Assembly: GCF_020595055.1 (NCBI RefSeq)
Contig: NZ_JAJDOO010000007.1
Span: 1-64,000 of the forward strand
Origin: Desulfosporosinus shakirovi
GTDB taxonomy: Bacteria > Bacillota > Desulfitobacteriia > Desulfitobacteriales > Desulfitobacteriaceae
Reading direction: 5' to 3'
Length of the DNA: 64,000 bases
The position numbers were made by a program, and so were the translations under genes. The notes under the pieces were generated by a model. That model was given only the letters and a program-made list of their open reading frames with translations. It was not told the origin of the DNA and ran no database searches. Positions 8,730 to 17,016 of this stretch are shown in pieces; position 1 is the stretch's first letter; each line of letters begins with the position of its first letter.

Positions 8730-9728
8730 CTATAATTCTGCAGCGCTCTCTAACAGCGCCACAAGCAAATCCACAGCAGCTTCAACATCTCGTTTGTCAA
8801 TCATTTCAGCCGGGCTGTGAACATATCGAGTCGGTATTGATAACACTCCTGAAGGTACTCCTCCCCTGGACAAATGAATAGCTCCGGAATCTGTCCCCCC
8901 ATACTCTAAAACCTCCCACTGGAAGGGAATGTTTCGTTCAGTGGCAACCGCTGCCATCCAACGCTTAATTTGAGGAGAGGTGATCATAGAACGGTCGAGG
9001 ACTTTGATCCCCACACCACTTCCTAACTTAACAGACATAGTATGTGCTTTAGGGGTATCTCCGGTAGCTGTGACATCCACAGCAATTGCTAAGTCAGGTT
9101 CAAGAGCATAGGCAGCCGTTTTGGCACCGCGAGTCCCAATTTCTTCTTGCGCCGTAAAAACAAACGCCAATTCATGGGGGGACTTGGCGCGTTTGAAGGC
9201 TTCCATTGCTATAAAACAACCAATCCGGTCATCAAGGGCCTTGGCTATAATTCTAGATCCGGATTCCACGAAGTCTCCCATAAAAACTGCCGTTTCTCCT
9301 ATGTGAGCAATCTGTTCCGCTTCTTCCCGCGAAGATGCGCCAATATCCAGATAGAGTTTATCAAGTTTGAAATCCCTCGGCTTATCTAACTTTTCAACTC
9401 CGACTGTTCCTACTCTGCCCCTGCTCAACTCAACTCTCTGTCCAACTAAGTTAGGGATGCGCACTCCACCGAGGGGGGTAAAACGCAAGAACCCCTCTTG
9501 ATCGATATGGGTGATCATCAAGCCGATTTCATCCATATGAGCAGCAACCATGATTTTTTTACCGGTTCCATGACGCGTGACGATGAGATTTCCTAAAGTG
9601 TCTGTCTTTAGTTCATCACAATAAGGCCGCAACTGTGTGGATATATATTTGGCGACCAGCTCTTCGGAACCTGATGGGCCAAATATCTGGGTTAAGTGTC
9701 CGAGCGTGCTATAGTCCAAATTTATCAC
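8730..9728 (-). CDS. M42 family aminopeptidase (third gene of the set)
   Basis: M42 enzymes are cytosolic dinuclear-metal aminopeptidases that form dodecameric tetrahedra and trim peptides. The metal and catalytic motifs are present: AAHMDEIG, KALDDRIG, TAQEEIGTRGA, AVDVTATGD and the C-terminal YVHSPAEMID. The frame opens at a TTG at 9746, but an AAGGAGG ribosome binding site lies just before a GTG at 9728, which is taken as the start (332 residues). It follows its paralogue closely; the three genes form one operon. Substrate specificity cannot be inferred. Confidence 0.93.
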   Translation of the reverse strand: MINLDYSTLGHLTQIFGPSGSEELVAKYISTQLRPYCDELKTDTLGNLIVTRHGTGKKIMVAAHMDEIGLMITHIDQEGFLRFTPLGGVRIPNLVGQRVELSRGRVGTVGVEKLDKPRDFKLDKLYLDIGASSREEAEQIAHIGETAVFMGDFVESGSRIIAKALDDRIGCFIAMEAFKRAKSPHELAFVFTAQEEIGTRGAKTAAYALEPDLAIAVDVTATGDTPKAHTMSVKLGSGVGIKVLDRSMITSPQIKRWMAAVATERNIPFQWEVLEYGGTDSGAIHLSRGGVPSGVLSIPTRYVHSPAEMIDKRDVEAAVDLLVALLESAAEL

Positions 9729-9742
9729 CTTTATCCTCCTTA

Positions 9743-10771
9743 TCAATCACGATAACCCTCAGCATAGGCGGAAAATCCTTTTAATAGTTCATAAACGAGG
9801 TTAAGACAAGCTGTATAGTCCTTTTCTGAAATCACCGAGGCAAAAGAATGAATGTAGCGACACGGTACGCTTAAAACAATCGTAGGGATTCCGGCTTTGC
9901 TGACATGAATAGGACCGGCGTCATTTGCCCCGCTGCTTCCGCGCCGAAACTGTAAAGGAATTCCCTTTTGACCAGCGACGTCCGTTACCCATCGGATAAG
10001 TTTGGGGCTATAGAGGGTTGCCTTATCCATGAGTGAGCAAGCAGGGCCTTTACCCAACTCGGTAACCCATCCCTCTTCTTCGCGATCAGACACATCGGCA
10101 GCTACTGTTCCCTCAATAACAATGGCAAAATCCGGAGCAAGGTGATAAGCAGCAACTTTAGCGCCTCTGAGGCCTGCCTCCTCTTGCACTGTAAACCCTG
10201 CAACAAAAGGAAAATCGCTGTCTCCTTTCAGCAGTTCTGCCAAGATGGCACACCCTGCCCGAGCATCAAAGGCCTTCCCCTTGTAAAGACCCTCCCCAAA
10301 AGGTTCGCATTTCGTCATGAAGTAAGCGTAATCACCCAGTTTCACCTTGCCAGTGACGTCATCTTTAGACTTAGCCCCGATATCAATATAAAGTTGGTCA
10401 AAGGTCAAAGCCTTTTGACGTTCAGAACGTTTTTGTAAATGGATTGCTTTGGCCCCGATGACCCCTGTTAGGGATTCGTTAATTAGTACGGGTTTGGCTA
10501 CAAGAATTCGGGCATCAATTCCCCCGACAGGCCGAAATTTGAGGAAACCGTCACTGGTTATATCGATGATCATCAGCGCGACTTCGTCCATATGAGCCGC
10601 AATCATAACCTTTGGACCAGTAAGATGTCCGTTTTTCACCGCAATCAAATTTCCCATTTTATCGATGTTAACGGAGTCAACAAAGGGTTCAATGTGTTGA
10701 CGCAAAAAATTGCGCACCTGGCTTTCAGCGCCAGAAGTACCATTTAATTCACTTAAGCTCTTTAATAACAT
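9743..10771 (-). CDS. M42 family aminopeptidase (second gene of the set)
   Basis: This 342-residue paralogue has AAHMDEVA, GKAFDARAG, TVQEEAGLRGA and YIHSFASVI. The position that is Asp in both neighbours (AVDVT, AIDVT) is Glu here (VIEGTVAAD), a substitution seen in some family members that may alter metal affinity or specificity. A GGAGGG ribosome binding site precedes the ATG at the proper distance. The start overlaps the end of the preceding peptidase by 10 bases, and the three genes are translationally linked. Confidence 0.92.
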   Translation of the reverse strand: MLLKSLSELNGTSGAESQVRNFLRQHIEPFVDSVNIDKMGNLIAVKNGHLTGPKVMIAAHMDEVALMIIDITSDGFLKFRPVGGIDARILVAKPVLINESLTGVIGAKAIHLQKRSERQKALTFDQLYIDIGAKSKDDVTGKVKLGDYAYFMTKCEPFGEGLYKGKAFDARAGCAILAELLKGDSDFPFVAGFTVQEEAGLRGAKVAAYHLAPDFAIVIEGTVAADVSDREEEGWVTELGKGPACSLMDKATLYSPKLIRWVTDVAGQKGIPLQFRRGSSGANDAGPIHVSKAGIPTIVLSVPCRYIHSFASVISEKDYTACLNLVYELLKGFSAYAEGYRD

Positions 10772-11925
10772 AACAATCCCTCCAGATCGTCCGGTAAGGA
10801 GGCTATAAAGTGGGCCAGCAGTTTTCCAGAGTTAACTATATCTTGCATATCGAGAGTTTCCACTGAGGTATGCATATACCGCAAGGGAATTGAAATCAGC
10901 CCCGTAGGAATCCCCGCTTGGCTTACTTGAATAACCCAAGCGTCCGTTCCGGAATGTCCAGGAATTGGTTCTATCTGAATGGGTAAACGATGTTCTCGAG
11001 CAGTTTCTGTGAGCCGACGATAGATGGCGGGATGAATATTGGGCCCGAGAGCCACTGCCGGCCCCTTACCTAAGTCAATGGTGACTTGGCCCTTTGTATC
11101 TGGAGTACTGGCGTGAGTAACATCTATCGCCACTGCTAAATCCGGATTTAGCGTATAGGTACTGGTAATAGCTCCTCTAATTCCTACTTCCTCCTGGGTT
11201 GTCGCTACTGCAATCACATCGTGGACGTGATGCAGACGGGAGAGCTCTTCCAGACAAACCAACATGACCACGACCCCGGCGCGATCATCAAAGGCTTTCC
11301 CCGCTATCACGTTATTAAGTAAAGGATATGTTTCTCGCCTGAGGGTAATGATATCCCCTACTTGAATAACCTTATTAAGCTTTGTGGGTGAAAGTCCGAC
11401 ATCAATTGTCATATCTTCCATCCTAACAGCTTGATCCGATGCCAGACTTTCTAATAGGTGTGGAGGCAAGAAGCCGATGATACCAGGGATAGTCCTGTGC
11501 CCATGAATAAGTACTTCTTGGGACAAGAGGGTTCGCTGGTCTACCCCGCCGATGGAGGTGAAGCGCAGAAAACCACGGGGATCGATCTTTGTTACGATCA
11601 GACCAATCTCATCTATATGCGCGGTTATCATTATTTTTTTATTAGGTTTACTTTCCCCTCTTTTAAGAGTATATACATTGCCAAATGAGTCGCATTGCAC
11701 TTCATCAGCTAACGATTTGAAACGCTCCATAACCAAAGAAGCAATCGAGACTTCGTGACCTGAAACCCCTGAGCTTATGGATAAACGATTAAGAAATTCT
11801 CTCGCACTCCGCATTTGTGCGTTGATCAAACGATACACCTTCTCCCCAAAAAACTGCTTCAAGTCGTAATGTTTATATATTACTTCGCTGTTCAATTCAG
11901 AATAACCTGTAAAACCATTATTCAA
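10762..11925 (-). CDS. M42 family aminopeptidase (first gene of the set)
   Basis: The first of three tandem M42 genes, with TAHIDEIG, GKAFDDRAG, TTQEEVGIRGA, AIDVTHAST and YMHTSVETLD intact. The open frame gives 387 residues, about 40 more than its paralogues. The conserved fold begins near REFLNRLSISSGVSGHE, so the true start may be nearer 11814 (ATG) or 11838 (GTG after a GGGGAG motif); no upstream ribosome binding site is convincing at 11925. The longest frame is reported for that reason. The operon promoter should lie in 11926-12100, which is AT-rich and faces the divergent membrane-protein gene. Confidence 0.88.
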   Translation of the reverse strand: MNNGFTGYSELNSEVIYKHYDLKQFFGEKVYRLINAQMRSAREFLNRLSISSGVSGHEVSIASLVMERFKSLADEVQCDSFGNVYTLKRGESKPNKKIMITAHIDEIGLIVTKIDPRGFLRFTSIGGVDQRTLLSQEVLIHGHRTIPGIIGFLPPHLLESLASDQAVRMEDMTIDVGLSPTKLNKVIQVGDIITLRRETYPLLNNVIAGKAFDDRAGVVVMLVCLEELSRLHHVHDVIAVATTQEEVGIRGAITSTYTLNPDLAVAIDVTHASTPDTKGQVTIDLGKGPAVALGPNIHPAIYRRLTETAREHRLPIQIEPIPGHSGTDAWVIQVSQAGIPTGLISIPLRYMHTSVETLDMQDIVNSGKLLAHFIASLPDDLEGLLCY

Positions 11926-12170
11926 TCAAACCTGATTATTATGAAAAATATAAAGGCACGGATTATCCTAAACCTATACCTTTATAAGTACTACATGTCA
12001 AATAAGAATCGCATAGGCTTAACCATCCAAGTTGGATTTTATCTTCCTATTCATTCTTTTCTGAATTAAAGAACTTCTCTGATTCTAAACTAATGAGTTC
12101 AAAAAAGTTGTATAATTAGACTATTGTTGTGAAAGTGAACACATACTACTTGAATTAGAGGTAAGGAATA

Positions 12171-12482
12171 ATGAGTATCTTTGAAGTCATTATGTTGATT
12201 TGTTTTGGCGCAGCTTGGCCCCTTTCCATTTATAAGTCTTACACCTCCCAATCCACCGCAGGTAAAAGCCTAGCTTTTCTGATTGTTATCCTGCTTGGAT
12301 ATGTTGCTGGAATTTTGCATAAAGTTTTTAATCAGTACGATGCGGTTGTATATTTATACCTGCTGAATTTCATAATGGTATTAACCGATCTATTGATTTA
12401 CTTACGCAACCGACGAATGACAACTAATTCTTCTCACCGTTATAAATCCAAAACGCCTCCTCCTGCAGTATCAGCTAAGTGA
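12171..12482 (+). CDS. Small membrane protein, PQ-loop-like
   Basis: The 103-residue protein has three hydrophobic segments (about 4-20, 34-51 and 60-76) and a basic tail. The first loop, WPLSIYKSYTSQSTAGKS, resembles the PQ-loop of SemiSWEET/PQ-loop transporters, with Leu where Gln is typical. Half-size PQ-loop proteins act as dimers, but the substrate here is unknown. AGAGGTAAGG precedes the ATG, and a TATAAT lies about 55 bases upstream. The stop codon coincides with the start of the IS200/IS605-like repeat at 12481, so the last residues may have been altered by that element. Confidence 0.75.
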   Translation: MSIFEVIMLICFGAAWPLSIYKSYTSQSTAGKSLAFLIVILLGYVAGILHKVFNQYDAVVYLYLLNFIMVLTDLLIYLRNRRMTTNSSHRYKSKTPPPAVSAK

Positions 12483-12570
12483 ACCCGTTCAGCTAAAGCT
12501 GATCATCGAAACTTCGGTGAGGGAGTCTACCCCGAAGTACAATAAGGAACACCCGTAAGAAGTGGGTGTC
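12481..12570 (+). repeat. IS200/IS605-type end or omegaRNA-like element, copy 1
   Basis: The element starts GAACCCGTTCAGCTAAAGC and ends AATAAGGAACACCC-N7-GTGGGTGTC, a short hairpin. Copies with the same framework lie at 34991-35074 (plus) and 62893-63072 (minus). The pattern resembles the 3' ends of TnpB-encoding IS200/IS605 elements, whose right end and omegaRNA overlap. No transposase frame is adjacent, so this is a solo remnant. The assignment is by resemblance and needs a search. Confidence 0.5.
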
Positions 12571-13001
12571 TTGGATAAAGCAAAGCCCCCCCTTAACCGC
12601 GATCTCATCTCGGCAAGAGGGTGGGTTCTTTACTTTTCGACTTCTGGTTTCACCCGGTCGTACCACTTTTTCCGTTTCCATTTTGACTGATACTAATCAT
12701 GGATCAGAAAGGCATGCAAAAACGCACTCGGCCCCTGCTCACCGTTATAATAGCTGGACATCAAGCAACTTAGATGTTATCATTAAGTTGTTAGGAAAAT
12801 TTAGTAAAAATTTTTACAAGGTTTACCAGGGTTTAAAACACGCTATTAAATCTTCTTAGCCTACGCTATTGACTATACTTAACCATGGATTGATGACCTT
12901 GCAGAACCGCCTAACGCGGTTCTTTGTTTTTAATATGAAGACCAATCCAGGATAAATAAGCTTAGAACGGAGATAAGGGAAGGTAGAAAGGAGAGATATT
13001 C
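12571..13001 (+). other. Long leader region before the trehalose operon
   Basis: No convincing gene was found in these 431 bases. A 97-codon frame here has unnatural composition and no ribosome binding site. The region holds a terminator-like hairpin at 12903-12931, bracketed by complementary GGATTG (12886) and CAATCC (12943). This could form a long-range stem and act as an attenuator for the trehalose operon. A GGAGAG motif precedes the otsAB start. Confidence 0.4.
12903..12931 (+). terminator. Intrinsic terminator or attenuator before otsAB
   Basis: AGAACCGC and GCGGTTCT form a perfect 8-bp stem with a 5-base loop, followed by TTGTTTTT on the plus strand. No convincing plus-strand gene ends just before it, so it may attenuate transcription into the trehalose operon or end a small transcript. 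Confidence 0.75.
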
Positions 13002-15224
13002 ATGAGATTACTCATTGTTTCAAACAGGTTGCCGTTAAACGGGGTTCAACAGAACGGCAAACTCATCTTTGAGCAAAGCGCGGGGGGGCTTGTCTCTGGC
13101 TTGAGCGCCTATTTAGATTCCTTGAAAAGCACTTCTGCCCAAGACATAGAATATATCTGGATAGGGTGGCCTGGAATCACTGTGCCTGACAAGATGCAAC
13201 CCGAAGTAAAGAGTGTTTTAAGCGATCTCTGCGCTTCTCCTGTATTCTTATCCGAAGAAGCTATGGACAAATTTTATCTGGGTTTTTGCAACAAGATTAT
13301 TTGGCCTTTGTTTCACTATTTCCCCACCTATACTGTTTATGACAAGGATTATTGGTTCCAATACCAAGACGTTAACAAGATCTTTAGAGATGCTGTGTTA
13401 GAGGTCATCAAGCCAGGGGATATCATTTGGGTGCATGATTACCACCTTATGCTCCTGCCAAGCCTACTTCGGGAGAAACTTCCCCACACTCCCATTGGCT
13501 TTTTTCTGCATATTCCGTTCCCATCCTATGAACTCTATCGGCTGTTGCCAGCTGCCTGGGGGAGTGAAATCCTGCGCGGGCTCTTGGGTGCTAATCTCAT
13601 AGGCTTTCACACTCAGGAATATGCTCAGTATTTTTTACGATCGACACTTCGAATTTTAGGACATGAACATAAACTTGGGCAAATCCAATCCCAGGATCAT
13701 GCTGTTAAAGTTGATGCCTTTCCCATGGGAATTGACTTTCAAAGATACCACTCAATTCCCTCTGGTTCAGAGTTCGGACATAACTTGAAGGAACTGGAGC
13801 AATTACTTCATGGCTTTAAGGCTATTCTTTCGGTGGACCGCCTGGACTACAGTAAAGGCATCAGCAATCGTCTCCAGGGCTACAAATTGTTTTTGGAGAC
13901 TAATCCCCAATGGTGTGAGCAAGTAGTACTGCTCATGATCGTAGTTCCTTCCCGGGTTGGAGTTGAACATTACCAGCAAATGAAACGACAGATTGATGAA
14001 CTTGTGGGCGAGATAAATGGTCGCTTCGGCACTCTGAATTGGACGCCCATTATCTACCAATATAAGCATTTACCCCTTGACTCTCTGCTGGCCATGTACC
14101 GACAAAGTGACGTCGCCTTAATTACTCCCTTAAGAGATGGGATGAACCTAATTGCTAAAGAATATGTGGCTGCGCGGACTGATCAAACGGGAGTACTTAT
14201 TCTGAGCGAAATGGCAGGTGCCGCCAAAGAATTGGGAGAGGCTCTGATCATTAATCCCAACAACCTGGAAGCAATTGCTGGAGCATTACAACAAGCTTTA
14301 GCAATGCCTGAGACGGAGCAGAAAAAGCGCAACCAAGTCATGCAACATCGTCTTAAAGGATATGATGTTGTGCGCTGGTCAGGTGACTTTATTCAGGAAC
14401 TTTTGCAGATCCAGGAAGATCAATTTTTCGCCCTCCCCCTGGACCAGCATAAACAGGCCTTACACACTGCTTTTCATCAGTCCGATAAACGCTTGTTGCT
14501 TCTAGACTATGACGGAACTCTGGTGCCATTTACAAACAATCCTGACCAAGCCAAGCCTGATCAGGAACTTTTGGATCTTCTAAAGGATTTAGCAAAAGCG
14601 GGTACGGAAGTTGTTATAATTAGTGGCAGGGATCGTGGAATCCTTGAAACTTGGCTGGGCTTTTTGAATATTACACTGGTGGGGGAGCATGGAGCATGGC
14701 TTAAAAGACGGGGAGAGCAGTGGAGTTTAAGCGAACCTCTAGTTAACTCCTGGAAACGTCAGCTCATGCCGATGCTCGAAATGTATACCGACAGACTCCC
14801 TGGTTCATTTATTGAAGAGAAGGAATTCTCTCTGGCTTGGCACTTCCGTCAAGCTAATTCAGAGCTTAGCGCCGCCTGCGCTCGAGAACTCATGGACGAA
14901 TTGGTGGCTTTCACTTCCAACGTTGATATTCATATACTACAAGGCAATAAAGTTATTGAAGTAAGAAATTCTGAGGTGACAAAAGGCTCAACCGGCCTCT
15001 CTCTTGCTCTAAAACAAGACTATGATTTTATTATGGCTATCGGGGATGATACTACGGATGAAGACTTGTTTTCCATTCTCGCACTTGAGCATTCTTGGCC
15101 CGGGGTTTTGGCACCTAAAAACTTTACCATTCGGGTTGGCACAGACAAATCTCAAGCCAGCTACTTTCTGCCAAATTATGTGGAAGTGAGGAAAGTGCTT
15201 CAGGAACTGGCTGACATGGAATAA
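13002..15224 (+). CDS. otsAB: Bifunctional trehalose-6-phosphate synthase/phosphatase
   Basis: This 740-residue fusion makes trehalose from UDP-glucose (or another NDP-glucose) and glucose-6-phosphate. The N-terminal GT20 synthase (1-470) shows SNRLP, the GG loop at 28-29, HDYHLMLLP near 145, the phosphate-binding R280 and K285 in VDRLDYSKG, and RDGMNLIAKEY. The HAD phosphatase (490-740) has the nucleophile motif LDYDGTL with D502/D504, ISGRDRG, and GDDTTDEDLF. Both halves therefore look active, unlike many eukaryotic fusions with one dead half. A GGAGAG site precedes the ATG. The GH13 hydrolase follows 24 bases later, so synthesis and breakdown genes share one transcript. Trehalose here probably serves as an osmolyte or spore/stress reserve. 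Confidence 0.95.
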   Translation: MRLLIVSNRLPLNGVQQNGKLIFEQSAGGLVSGLSAYLDSLKSTSAQDIEYIWIGWPGITVPDKMQPEVKSVLSDLCASPVFLSEEAMDKFYLGFCNKIIWPLFHYFPTYTVYDKDYWFQYQDVNKIFRDAVLEVIKPGDIIWVHDYHLMLLPSLLREKLPHTPIGFFLHIPFPSYELYRLLPAAWGSEILRGLLGANLIGFHTQEYAQYFLRSTLRILGHEHKLGQIQSQDHAVKVDAFPMGIDFQRYHSIPSGSEFGHNLKELEQLLHGFKAILSVDRLDYSKGISNRLQGYKLFLETNPQWCEQVVLLMIVVPSRVGVEHYQQMKRQIDELVGEINGRFGTLNWTPIIYQYKHLPLDSLLAMYRQSDVALITPLRDGMNLIAKEYVAARTDQTGVLILSEMAGAAKELGEALIINPNNLEAIAGALQQALAMPETEQKKRNQVMQHRLKGYDVVRWSGDFIQELLQIQEDQFFALPLDQHKQALHTAFHQSDKRLLLLDYDGTLVPFTNNPDQAKPDQELLDLLKDLAKAGTEVVIISGRDRGILETWLGFLNITLVGEHGAWLKRRGEQWSLSEPLVNSWKRQLMPMLEMYTDRLPGSFIEEKEFSLAWHFRQANSELSAACARELMDELVAFTSNVDIHILQGNKVIEVRNSEVTKGSTGLSLALKQDYDFIMAIGDDTTDEDLFSILALEHSWPGVLAPKNFTIRVGTDKSQASYFLPNYVEVRKVLQELADME

Positions 15225-15248
15225 AGAACAATTGGAGGATTGGCCTTA

Positions 15249-16943
15249 ATGCCTAAAAAAAAGTGGTGGAAAGAAAGTGTCGTTTACCAAATCTATCCCC
15301 GCAGCTTTAAAGACAGCAACGGGGACGGCACCGGAGACCTTAAGGGAATCATCTCCAAGCTTGATTACCTGCAGTACTTGGGGGTTAACGTGCTCTGGCT
15401 CTGCCCGGTCTATCATTCTCCCAATGTGGATAATGGGTATGATATCAGTGATTACAGGGGAATCATGGATGAAATGGGTACCATGGCTGACTGGGAGGAA
15501 CTGCGGGATGGCCTGCATGGCCGCGGCATGAAGTTAGTGATGGATCTAGTCGTCAATCACACTTCAGACCAACACCGTTGGTTTCAAGAGTCTCGCTCAA
15601 GCAAAGACAGCCCCTACCGCAGTTACTATATTTGGCGACCAGGCAAAGACGGCAAAGAGCCCAATAACTGGTCCTCAGAATTCGGCGGTTCCGCTTGGGA
15701 GTATGACCCCTTGACCGGAGAGTATTATTTGCACGTCTTTTCCAAAAATCAACCCGATCTTAATTGGGAAAATAAAACGGTACGTTACGAAATCTACGAT
15801 ATGATGAAGTGGTGGCTTGATAAGGGGGTTGATGGGTTTCGCATGGATGTGATCAACATGATCGCCAAAAACCCTAACCTGCCTGATGCCCCACCCGTTG
15901 ACAGCTCTCCTTATCAATGGGGAGGCCAGTTCTTTATTAACGGCCCTCGTTTGCGGTATTACCTCAGAGAAATGTATGTTAAAGTTTTGTCTAAATACGA
16001 TATTATGACCGTGGGGGAAACTCGTTGGGTTGACGCAGATATGGCACGCATTTTTGTCGATGAGTACCGCCATGAACTGAATATGCTCTTTCACTTCGAG
16101 CTATTAGAACTAGATTACGGACCCAGCGGCAAATGGGAGAAAAAGGCCTGGGAACTTTCGGACTTTAAGCGCATCCTCAGTGACTGGCAAAAGAAACTCG
16201 CTGACAGCGGCTGGAACAGCCTCTTCCTCAGCAATCACGACCATCCCCGCATGGTTTCCCGTTTTGGCAATGATAGCACCTACAGAGTGGAGTCGGCAAA
16301 GATGCTCGCGACGTTGCTTCATACCCTCCAAGGGACACCTTACATATATCAAGGGGAAGAAATCGGCATGACAAATGTCCGTTTCCCATGTATTGAACAT
16401 TATCGAGACATCGAAACTCTCAACATGTATGAAGAAGGTCTGAAGAATTCCAAAGACCTGAAGGAATTAACGGAAGTAATTTGTGAAAAGGGTCGGGACA
16501 ACGCCCGCACCCCGATGCAGTGGAATGACAGTTCTCAAGCCGGCTTTACGGAAGGAACTCCTTGGATTAGTGTAAATCCTAATTTTCAGGAAATCAATGT
16601 CGAGCAAGCCCAGCAAGATCAAAATTCTATCTTGCACTATTACCGCAAGCTTATAGATCTGCGCCGCCGATACCCCCTCTTAGTGTACGGGGATTATCGG
16701 CTGATTTTGCATAAACACACCCAAATTTATTCCTATCTGCGTCATTGGGAAGAAGAAACTCTCTTGGTTATTCTGAATTTCTTTGAGGAGAGTGCCGTTT
16801 TTACCCTTCCCGAAAGAGTCACCTTTAAAACCGGCAGACTGCTGATTGCCAATTACTCAGACATTAACGAAAAAATTATTGTGGAAGACATTAATGAACT
16901 CTCTCTGCGCCCATACGAAGCGCGTGTATATTTGCTTGATTAG
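15249..16943 (+). CDS. GH13 alpha-glucosidase / trehalose-6-phosphate hydrolase
   Basis: This 564-residue GH13 enzyme is of the oligo-1,6-glucosidase/TreC type. The catalytic residues are visible: nucleophile D200 in GVDGFRMD, acid/base E257 in TVGETRW, and transition-state D331 in LSNHDHPR; region I is DLVVNHTS. The ATG at 15249 is preceded by GGAGG, better than the in-frame TTG at 15240. Context between a trehalose synthase and a hexokinase favours hydrolysis of trehalose-6-phosphate (to glucose and glucose-6-phosphate) or of trehalose-like alpha-glucosides, with the hexokinase rescuing free glucose. Sequence alone does not separate TreC from oligo-1,6-glucosidase, and no phosphotransferase system gene is nearby. 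Confidence 0.88.
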   Translation: MPKKKWWKESVVYQIYPRSFKDSNGDGTGDLKGIISKLDYLQYLGVNVLWLCPVYHSPNVDNGYDISDYRGIMDEMGTMADWEELRDGLHGRGMKLVMDLVVNHTSDQHRWFQESRSSKDSPYRSYYIWRPGKDGKEPNNWSSEFGGSAWEYDPLTGEYYLHVFSKNQPDLNWENKTVRYEIYDMMKWWLDKGVDGFRMDVINMIAKNPNLPDAPPVDSSPYQWGGQFFINGPRLRYYLREMYVKVLSKYDIMTVGETRWVDADMARIFVDEYRHELNMLFHFELLELDYGPSGKWEKKAWELSDFKRILSDWQKKLADSGWNSLFLSNHDHPRMVSRFGNDSTYRVESAKMLATLLHTLQGTPYIYQGEEIGMTNVRFPCIEHYRDIETLNMYEEGLKNSKDLKELTEVICEKGRDNARTPMQWNDSSQAGFTEGTPWISVNPNFQEINVEQAQQDQNSILHYYRKLIDLRRRYPLLVYGDYRLILHKHTQIYSYLRHWEEETLLVILNFFEESAVFTLPERVTFKTGRLLIANYSDINEKIIVEDINELSLRPYEARVYLLD

Positions 16944-17016
16944 CAATACAGTCCTAAAACTAAGAAACATCGATTGTTCGGGGGAAGTTGAGTCCATAGG
17001 AAGGAAGGAAGGATGG

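Noticed and set aside
12493-12859. Frames of 62 and 97 codons in the otsAB leader
   Set aside because: They lie on both strands over the IS-like repeat and leader, with odd composition and no ribosome binding site.
15246-16400. Several antisense frames over the GH13 gene
   Set aside because: They arise from the codon pattern of a well-supported plus-strand enzyme.
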